From: CAYVRJ01 sp964453645
GTDB taxonomy: Bacteria; Bacillota; Clostridia; Christensenellales; JAWKQI01
DNA length: 64,000 nucleotides
Direction of reading: 5' to 3'
Assembly: GCA_964453645.1 (NCBI GenBank)
Contig: CAYVRJ010000002.1
Coordinates: 124,001 to 188,000 of the forward strand
Below the pieces are notes generated by a model that saw only the letters and a program-made list of their open reading frames with translations, had not been told where the DNA came from and made no database searches. The position numbers were made by a program, and so were the translations under genes. This document shows, piece after piece, positions 45,001 to 50,923 of this stretch. Position 1 is the stretch's first letter. The number at the start of each line of letters is the position of its first letter.

Positions 45001-45206
45001 ATCTATGTTTCTTAGAAGGGGAAAAATTTATTCTGGTTGACTACAAGACAGACAGCATTCAAAAACAATATCTTCACCACCGGGCAAAGAGATATGCCGG
45101 GCAATTAAATATCTATTCCCGGGCAATAGAGGAAATAACGGGGATTTCGGTTGCTGAGAAAATCGTGTACTTTGTGAGTGAAAACACGGGTATTATGATA
45201 GATTAA
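42036..45206 (+). CDS. addA: ATP-dependent helicase/nuclease subunit A (AddA)
   Basis: UvrD-type 3'-5' helicase and nuclease. The 1056-residue protein has Walker A AGAGSGKT (21-28), the Walker B-type VFVDECQDINPLQ, GDIKQSIYGFRHA, NENFRSS, the helicase motif V-VI region TIHKSKGLEFPVVFV and LLYVALTRAQNHL, and a C-terminal nuclease domain with GIIDLCF and LVDYKTDS. Overlap with addB indicates translational coupling. Somewhat shorter than Bacillus AddA (1232). Confidence 0.95.
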   Translation: MNYTKSQSRSIEQNSDLAVSAGAGSGKTSVLTARILRLIQQGAALNEMLVVTFSNAAAKEMKTRIFSALQKSESKLCFLQLSEIENANICTLHSFCLKLIRENFAALNIDAKVSILSPENTESMKRKCLAEVFAKRYAETSAAFENLLSAFGGLNDNRVKDFILTIHETVSAQSDPKLLHELADRLHSPNFKENILSEIKTIAKNKLFTAKKQLLHIRDLCDADTKQYEVLNTIYEMLGNTDQYPRMSYKGLSEDTQEYMKLTLTKIKKLAKEARELQDTDHSTLYDEELQNISATVKELLAVYSLFLEEYTAEKKQEKVIDFSDCEHYALQLLRKQSADLSHIQYVFVDECQDINPLQDELLKLLSQNAQTFMVGDIKQSIYGFRHALPQLFLQRIQSLAQKGQVVPMNENFRSSKEVINFINALMGDLFNTHGSIAYDESEALIPCADIPGSVHLMLTANVSEEEDNLLSIEREAICVAKKIQDMVQGKTTLSGQSCFSYGDMAILLREIANTGQVYKKVFEHYSIPLAIDAKPEVHPQVRNFINLLSLIHFSDDMTFLCVLRSPVAQFTARELAEIKVASEQESFYECAKEYAQTREDLLANRLNQLFDLVEHFRECERFMPFSEFILYAAQKTKYLTNAGLQGQFKAFLENTLAMEPESLSSFLFTIEEMKKSGSYYNLFKGPAPSDCVSMMTIHKSKGLEFPVVFVCGLNKRFNRGDSQLMVSRELGITPQYCDPMLLKRKKSTLQLAATHHLTQKGFAEELRLLYVALTRAQNHLFLCGGVNHLKSAIFNYLTPKFQESIAEEKSFLDIVMPVLLNMSLQGNIKNYLPDFYENRVGVCSVCADMVENVVLDSAAMVPEYQEINEERLIYPTIEQHPSKISVTQLIYGDKELVTDQAAISSKKSDEAVARGNQIHSILCSIDFHKGFDQLHGEILTSEDEVLLRQFFQTSLFKRIKRAKKVLREQPFCFCPDQRTGTLVQGIIDLCFLEGEKFILVDYKTDSIQKQYLHHRAKRYAGQLNIYSRAIEEITGISVAEKIVYFVSENTGIMID

Positions 45207-45245
45207 TAAAATATTTACGTTTCAATACTATATTTCGAAAAATAA

Positions 45246-45256
45246 TGTGATATAAT
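45246..45256 (+). promoter_or_regulatory. Extended -10 promoter TGTGATATAAT before the CotH/VTC/DUF4956 module
   Basis: Third copy of the same 11-base extended -10 sequence, 36 bases before the CotH-type gene. No convincing -35 element. Confidence 0.6.
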
Positions 45257-45291
45257 GTTCACAATGAAAAAGTAAGGTAAATGCGAAATAA

Positions 45292-48200
45292 ATGAATGTA
45301 CTGTCTAAAATCCTCATAATTCTGGTCGTTGCAGCAATCATTATTGGTGCCGTTTGGTTTTTTACCCAACAGGGCCCGGCTGAATCCCAGCCCAGTGGGT
45401 CTGGCGGCAACCAACAGCCCTCCGGTTCGGCTTCCGGCTTGGTGATCAGCGAAGTGATGGCAGCGAATCAAGGCATTTTTCCAGACAACGCAGGCAATTA
45501 TTCCGATTGGGTGGAGCTGTATAACGGAACGCCAAACGATATCAGCCTGATGAATTTATCCCTCACCAACGACAATAAAGACCCAATGAAATACCCCCTG
45601 CCCAATATAACGTTAAAGAGGGGTGGGTACTTGATCGTCTTTATGTCGGGTAAGTCAACATCCGATTTTGATAACAACGTTTACCACGCACCGTTTAAGA
45701 TTTCGGGCAGCAAAGGAGATAAAGTATATCTTTACAACGGTTCGGGTGATCTAATAGACAGCATGGAATTTGAATACATGGACGACAACGTTTCCTACGC
45801 TCGCCTCAACGGCGAATGGCAAATTACCTATCGCCCTACCCCCGGATTTCCAAACACCGAAGAGGGATACGATGCATTTGTAAAATCCCGTATCATTAAA
45901 AATTCCCCAGTCATTATTTCCGAAGTGATGACTTCCAATAAAGTTACATTACCAGACTCCAAGGGGCAGTATCACGATTACATAGAACTTACAAACCGTG
46001 GAGACCAGCCCCTCAACTTAGAAGGGTTCGGATTAACCGACAACCTAACCGATCCCATGAAATATCGTTTGCCCAACATTGAGTTGGCTCCCGGTGAATT
46101 TGTGGTGATCTATTGCAGCGGTGAGCGAAGTGGTTCCACCGACCAAGAATTTTATGCCCCCTTTAGGCTGTCCTCCTATAAAGAATCCGTTGGATTGTTC
46201 GATGCAGTGGGTATGCAGCTCGATGCCGTAACCGTTGAGGAAATCGCCTCAGATACCGTTTATAGCCGAAACTATGAAAACGGCAAACCCACGGACAACT
46301 GGGTAAATTCCAAAAAACCTTCCCCTGGATATCCAAACAGTGAAGAGGGTTACAATGCCTTCTTAAAAAAAAATGAATTAGCACTGGGAGACATTATCAT
46401 TTCTGAAGTTTTAGCCTCCAACACATCTTTTGATTTGGAGGGAAATGGATATACCTATGATTATGTGGAGCTCTATAACCGTGGTTCCCAAACGGTGGAC
46501 TTAACAAACTATTGTTTGTCCACCAACACAAAGAATCCGGCCAAGTATCGATTTCCCGAAATGTCCATCGCCCCCGGGGAGTACAAGCTCATCTTGTCCA
46601 ACGACCCAGAAAACAAGCTGACAAACCCTAAATACCCCCACTTTAACTTTGGACTATCCAAAGAGGGGGAAATGCTTGTGTTGTACGACGATCAAGACAA
46701 GCCCATAGATAAACTATACGTTGAGAAAACGCCAAAAGATGTTTCATACGGCAGGGAAGCTAATAAAGATGGCTTTTATTTTTTTACAAGACCTGCCCCC
46801 GGCCAGCAAAATACTGACGGTTGCCCCGGGTTCACCCAACCCCCCACCTTTTCACAAGTTCCCGGCAAATACGACAAAAGTATTTCAGTGGCGATAACTG
46901 CCGGTGAAAACGAAACCATTTATTACACAACGGATGCAACTGCCCCCACCACAAACAGCAACCGCTACACCTCCCCCATTCCTGTGGATCAAACCACAGT
47001 CATTCGTGCCATCTCCAAACGAGATGGATATATGGACGGAAGTAGCGTTACGGCGACCTATTTTATTAATGCAAATCACCAATTGCCCCTCATTTCCCTG
47101 GTGACCGATCCTAAAAACTTGTGGGATCCCAAAATTGGCATCTATGTGTTGGGTGAAAACGTAAACCACGCAGAGTCCCTGCTTCGCACCGATCCCGATC
47201 CCAAGGCAAATTATATGCAGCGGGGTTCCAATTGGGAACGACCGGGTTCTATAGAATTTTACAACGATGCGGGAAAAGAGGTGTTTTCTCAAAACATTTC
47301 CATGCGTATCGCTGGCGGCAACGGCAGATGGAGAGAGCAAAAGTCATTCGCCATCATCGCCCGCAACGAATACGGGGAGAGTAAGCTGAACTACCCCTTC
47401 TTCTCTGAGTTACCCTTCAACAGTTATAAGGCGTTGGTTTTGCGCCAAGGTGCTCAAGATCAAACCATGTCTAAAATTCGAGATGTGTTGCAGGCGAGAA
47501 TTCTCAGGGGTTACGACATTCACTTTATCTATCAGGAATATCAGCCCAGTGTGCTCTATTTAAACGGCGAGTACTGGGGCGTTTACTTCAATCGACCCAA
47601 GCGCAACCGGTTCTTGGTGGCGCAATATGAAAATGCAGACCCCGACACCGTGACTTTGTTGAAATCTGCAACCCGAGCTTCTAGCGGCACCACAACAGAG
47701 TGGAAAAAATTTATGGAATACGTTCGGGCCAACGATGCGTCCAGCGATGCTGTATATAAAAAAATATGCGAAGAAATTGATATCGACAGTTTCACCGATT
47801 ACATGGCTTTTGAAATATACACCGCAAACTCCGACTATGCTAATATTCAGTTTTATAAAGTGCCCGGTGGCAAGTGGAAGTGGATATTATACGACTTCTG
47901 CTGGAGTTTTGGCAGTTCACAAAACGGTGCAGAGCACCAAACGCTGTCTCTTCGTCAAACCCAGAAGAGAGAGTTGGAAGCCAGAGATTTATTTTTAAAC
48001 CTGCTGAAAAACTCCAAGTGGAAAGACAAGTTTTGCAGACGCATGGCCGAGCTGATGAATACCGTATTTGAACCAACTCATGTAAACAAATGTATCGATG
48101 AACTGTACGCACTGGTGGAGCCTGAAATGGAAGCAGAGCGGGCAAAGTTTAATGCTGCAACATTTAGGGGTTTGGAAACTCCCGAAACCAGCCGTGCGAA

Positions 48201-48330
48201 ATACTCCAGCTATGAAAATCAGGTTCAGAAGGTGCGGGATTTTGCAAACAAACGTCCGGCGTCAATGAAGACACAGTTTAAATCCGTTTTGGGTTTGTCT
48301 GATTCGTATATGAAAGAAGTTTTTGGTTAA
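45292..48330 (+). CDS. Secreted or membrane-anchored lamin-tail/CotH-kinase-family protein
   Basis: A 1012-residue exported protein. One N-terminal membrane helix (about 6-25) precedes a Ser/Gly/Gln linker. Three lamin-tail (LTD) repeats follow, at about 48-195, 203-350 and 362-505, each starting SEVMAAN-, SEVMTSN- or SEVLASN- and containing D-W/Y-V/I-E-L. Next is a chitobiase-C-terminal-like module (about 515-590, with YYTTDATAPTT), then a CotH kinase-like domain (about 595-990: SMRIAGGNGRWREQKSF, YLNGEYWGVYFNRPKRNRFL). B. subtilis CotH phosphorylates spore-coat proteins. Here the motif before FG reads YDFCWSFG, with Cys where many relatives have Asp. First gene of a module with a VTC-type and a DUF4956 gene; the substrate is unknown. 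Confidence 0.85.
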   Translation: MNVLSKILIILVVAAIIIGAVWFFTQQGPAESQPSGSGGNQQPSGSASGLVISEVMAANQGIFPDNAGNYSDWVELYNGTPNDISLMNLSLTNDNKDPMKYPLPNITLKRGGYLIVFMSGKSTSDFDNNVYHAPFKISGSKGDKVYLYNGSGDLIDSMEFEYMDDNVSYARLNGEWQITYRPTPGFPNTEEGYDAFVKSRIIKNSPVIISEVMTSNKVTLPDSKGQYHDYIELTNRGDQPLNLEGFGLTDNLTDPMKYRLPNIELAPGEFVVIYCSGERSGSTDQEFYAPFRLSSYKESVGLFDAVGMQLDAVTVEEIASDTVYSRNYENGKPTDNWVNSKKPSPGYPNSEEGYNAFLKKNELALGDIIISEVLASNTSFDLEGNGYTYDYVELYNRGSQTVDLTNYCLSTNTKNPAKYRFPEMSIAPGEYKLILSNDPENKLTNPKYPHFNFGLSKEGEMLVLYDDQDKPIDKLYVEKTPKDVSYGREANKDGFYFFTRPAPGQQNTDGCPGFTQPPTFSQVPGKYDKSISVAITAGENETIYYTTDATAPTTNSNRYTSPIPVDQTTVIRAISKRDGYMDGSSVTATYFINANHQLPLISLVTDPKNLWDPKIGIYVLGENVNHAESLLRTDPDPKANYMQRGSNWERPGSIEFYNDAGKEVFSQNISMRIAGGNGRWREQKSFAIIARNEYGESKLNYPFFSELPFNSYKALVLRQGAQDQTMSKIRDVLQARILRGYDIHFIYQEYQPSVLYLNGEYWGVYFNRPKRNRFLVAQYENADPDTVTLLKSATRASSGTTTEWKKFMEYVRANDASSDAVYKKICEEIDIDSFTDYMAFEIYTANSDYANIQFYKVPGGKWKWILYDFCWSFGSSQNGAEHQTLSLRQTQKRELEARDLFLNLLKNSKWKDKFCRRMAELMNTVFEPTHVNKCIDELYALVEPEMEAERAKFNAATFRGLETPETSRAKYSSYENQVQKVRDFANKRPASMKTQFKSVLGLSDSYMKEVFG

Positions 48331-48341
48331 GGATTAAATAC

Positions 48342-49226
48342 ATGGCAGATGATATTTTCAAAAAACTAAAGCAAGAACAAAAACAAGCCAAGAAAAAACC
48401 AACGGTTGCAAAGGCTGTGCTGCAAGAACCCCTCCCGCCCAGGAGCCAAAGCAGACAGGCAGTGAGTGTTACCCACAAACAGCCTGTGTTGCCCAAACAA
48501 ACCACGGCGAAATACACCTTTGCAAAAAAGGATAGCCGCAAGTCGGTTAAAAAATACCGCCATGAGTTAAAGTTTTATTTAAACGTGCAGGACTATGCCC
48601 TGTTGCAGTCCCAGATCAGCGCAGTGTTGCGGCAAGACAAGCACGCAAACCAAGGGGGGTACAACATTCGCAGCTTATACTTTGACGACTACAGCAATTC
48701 GGCGGTTTGGGAGAAGCTCTCCGGGGTGAAGAACCGCAAAAAGTACCGCATTCGCATATATGATTATTCCAGCGAGTTCATTCGCTTGGAGCGAAAGATT
48801 AAGAATGGGGAATACGTTGCAAAGGACTCCATGAAGCTCTCTTTGGAGGAGTATGAGGCGATTGTTGCCGGGGATTATGGCTTTTTGTTGGAAATTGACC
48901 ATACCCTTGCAAAAGATTTTTATTTGGAGATGAAAAACAATGGGTTAAAACCTGTTGCAGTGGTGGATTACTACCGGCAGGCCTATGTTTACCCCATCGA
49001 GGACGTTCGCATTACCTTTGATTTAGATTTGCGCAGCGGAGTGTTTGATAAAAATATATTTGACGAACACTTAATCACGATACCCATGTATGAAAACAAC
49101 ATGAGCGTTTTAGAGGTGAAGTTCAACCGGTTTTTACCCGAATTTGTGCGGGGAGTGCTCAACAATGTGCAAAGCCCAGTGCGCAGCGCCATTTCCAAGT
49201 ACACAATTTGCAGAACTTATGATTAA
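48342..49226 (+). CDS. VTC-domain polyphosphate polymerase-like protein
   Basis: The 294-residue protein has a basic, Gln/Lys-rich N-terminal extension (1-65), then a VTC/CYTH-like tunnel domain: KKYRHELKFYL, IRSLYFDDY, KKYRIRIYDY, RLERKIKNGEYVAKDS, a late DLDLRSG and LEVKFNRFLPEFVR. These charged strands correspond to the triphosphate-tunnel residues of yeast Vtc4, which makes polyphosphate from ATP. No membrane helix is visible, so it is probably cytoplasmic and works with the following membrane protein. Eleven bases separate it from the CotH-type gene. Polymerase activity is inferred from family only. Confidence 0.87.
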   Translation: MADDIFKKLKQEQKQAKKKPTVAKAVLQEPLPPRSQSRQAVSVTHKQPVLPKQTTAKYTFAKKDSRKSVKKYRHELKFYLNVQDYALLQSQISAVLRQDKHANQGGYNIRSLYFDDYSNSAVWEKLSGVKNRKKYRIRIYDYSSEFIRLERKIKNGEYVAKDSMKLSLEEYEAIVAGDYGFLLEIDHTLAKDFYLEMKNNGLKPVAVVDYYRQAYVYPIEDVRITFDLDLRSGVFDKNIFDEHLITIPMYENNMSVLEVKFNRFLPEFVRGVLNNVQSPVRSAISKYTICRTYD

Positions 49227-49262
49227 TTAATATTTTCAATACACCAAGGAGGTTTCTATTTA

Positions 49263-49955
49263 ATGGACGGACAACAACTATCCACCAAAGATGTGGTAAA
49301 AAAAGGTATACTAGATAACTTTACAAATCTATCGATCGACTTAGACTGGCAGATGATTCTCATTTGTTTGGGTATCGCCTTTGTGCTGGGACTATTTATT
49401 TATTTTATTTATAAAAAGACGTTCTCTGGCGTTATGTTTTCTAAAAACTTCGGAGTCAGCCTAATTATGATCGCCATGGTTACTACCATGATCATTCTGC
49501 CCATTTCCTCAAACATCGTCTTGTCCCTAGGTATGGTGGGTGCACTCTCCATCGTTCGCTTTAGAACAGCCGTGAAAGACCCGTTGGACACCGTATTTAT
49601 GTTTTGGGCCATTGCTGTTGGCATATGCTTAGGTGCAAAATTGCTGCTTCCGGCGGTGCTGAGCTCCGTTGCCATCGGCGGAATCCTCATACTGTTGTCC
49701 ATGTTTAAATTCAAGAAGGTTATGCCCTATCTGCTGGTAATACGATACGAAGATTTCGCACGGGGGGAAGTGCAAAACTTGCTGCGCAGATTACCCCAGG
49801 GTAATTTAAAATCCAAGAGCGTGACCAACGAGTACACCGAGCTGACCCTCGAAATGAGGTTAAAACAGCAAGATATCGCACTCATCGATAAGTTCTTGGA
49901 TGTTCAAGGGGTCATCGATGCATCTGTTGTCAGTTATAACGGGGAGCTTGGTTAA
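49263..49955 (+). CDS. DUF4956 membrane protein
   Basis: The 230-residue protein has about four membrane helices (about 28-50, 57-80, 105-125, 128-146) in the N-terminal two thirds. It carries the DUF4956 hallmark LGMVGALSIVRFRTAVKDPLDTVFMFWAIAVG, and a soluble C-terminal domain (150-230) resembling an ACT/ferredoxin-like fold. Function unknown. The constant company of VTC-domain genes suggests it anchors the polymerase or moves its product. AAGGAGG precedes the start. Its stop codon overlaps that of the convergent lplA gene. Confidence 0.85.
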   Translation: MDGQQLSTKDVVKKGILDNFTNLSIDLDWQMILICLGIAFVLGLFIYFIYKKTFSGVMFSKNFGVSLIMIAMVTTMIILPISSNIVLSLGMVGALSIVRFRTAVKDPLDTVFMFWAIAVGICLGAKLLLPAVLSSVAIGGILILLSMFKFKKVMPYLLVIRYEDFARGEVQNLLRRLPQGNLKSKSVTNEYTELTLEMRLKQQDIALIDKFLDVQGVIDASVVSYNGELG

Positions 49956-49962
49956 AGCTCCC
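49942..49962. terminator. Hairpin spanning the overlapping stop codons of DUF4956 and lplA genes
   Basis: Perfect 8-bp stem GGGAGCTT/AAGCTCCC whose 5-base loop contains both stop codons (shared TTAA). No T-tract on either strand, so it may act as a transcript 3'-end stabiliser or weak bidirectional terminator. Confidence 0.5.
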
Positions 49963-50917
49963 GCAACACAAAGTTTGTAAGATCGGAAATAATTCTTTCG
50001 TCTGCTGCAATGTTTTTTATGGCAGACGATATTTTTTTGCTTTCGAATTCAAGGCCTATAAGGGCACGCTCCACTTTTTCCGGGAAATCAACATCTAAGC
50101 TATCTGTTTCAATCTTAGCCAGGGTGATTAAACCCCTGTCCACGTTTAACCCCAGTGTCACTCCCCCCCATTCAAAGCGGTCGTACACTTCAATTTCACA
50201 CTTGGGACTGTTGCCAAATATCCAATCGTAACTTTCGTTGCGCTCTTTAATCCGTTTTACAGCAGTCTCATCAATAAAATCAATGGGGTTTGCCGTGCCG
50301 TACTCATCCTCAAAAGCAGTTTTTAGGGCCTGAGCCATGCTACTCACATCGACTTGTGTAATTTCGCAGAGGTTGATGACCCTAGCGCGCACCGATGCTA
50401 TTCCTTTGGAACGTATTTTATCTTCAGATACGTCCAAAAACTTGACCAACTTGTGTTTATCTGTGTTGAGCAGCAGTGTGCCGTGGTGAAAAGAAGTATT
50501 CTTGCGCTTGCAAAAGGCATTACCCGAAAACTTACGCTCATCCACTAAAATATCGTTTCTGCCCGAAGCATATGCCTCAATGCCAAAGGATTTTACTGCG
50601 CTTAGAATAACGTTCATTTGCCTTGTAACGTCGTAGACATTGTTGTGCATAATGAAGGAAAAGTTAATGTTGTTTTCATCGTGATACACAGCACCTCCCC
50701 CCGATATGCGCCGTGCAATCTTGCCGCCCGAATCGTGCAAGGGGGTTACCCGGACTTCCTTCCACACGTTTTGGTTTCTGCCCACGATAACCGCATTGTC
50801 GTGCACATACAACAAAAGTACCGCTTGATTTTCACAAACGGTATTTAACAGATATTCTTCCACTGCCAGTGTATAATAGGGGTTATTGTCCTGGATGAAG
50901 TGATAAAAAGTATTCAT
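49952..50917 (-). CDS. lplA: Lipoate-protein ligase A
   Basis: Attaches free lipoate via lipoyl-AMP to lipoyl domains such as GcvH or 2-oxoacid dehydrogenase E2. The 321-residue protein has RRISGGGAVYHDENNINFSF near 70-89, the adenylate-binding GRNDILVDERKFSGNAFCKR with the catalytic lysine around 128, and a C-terminal accessory domain from about 250. It lies 7 bases after secA on the same strand, with no promoter of its own visible. Confidence 0.93.
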   Translation of the reverse strand: MNTFYHFIQDNNPYYTLAVEEYLLNTVCENQAVLLLYVHDNAVIVGRNQNVWKEVRVTPLHDSGGKIARRISGGGAVYHDENNINFSFIMHNNVYDVTRQMNVILSAVKSFGIEAYASGRNDILVDERKFSGNAFCKRKNTSFHHGTLLLNTDKHKLVKFLDVSEDKIRSKGIASVRARVINLCEITQVDVSSMAQALKTAFEDEYGTANPIDFIDETAVKRIKERNESYDWIFGNSPKCEIEVYDRFEWGGVTLGLNVDRGLITLAKIETDSLDVDFPEKVERALIGLEFESKKISSAIKNIAADERIISDLTNFVLREL

Positions 50918-50923
50918 AGTCGA

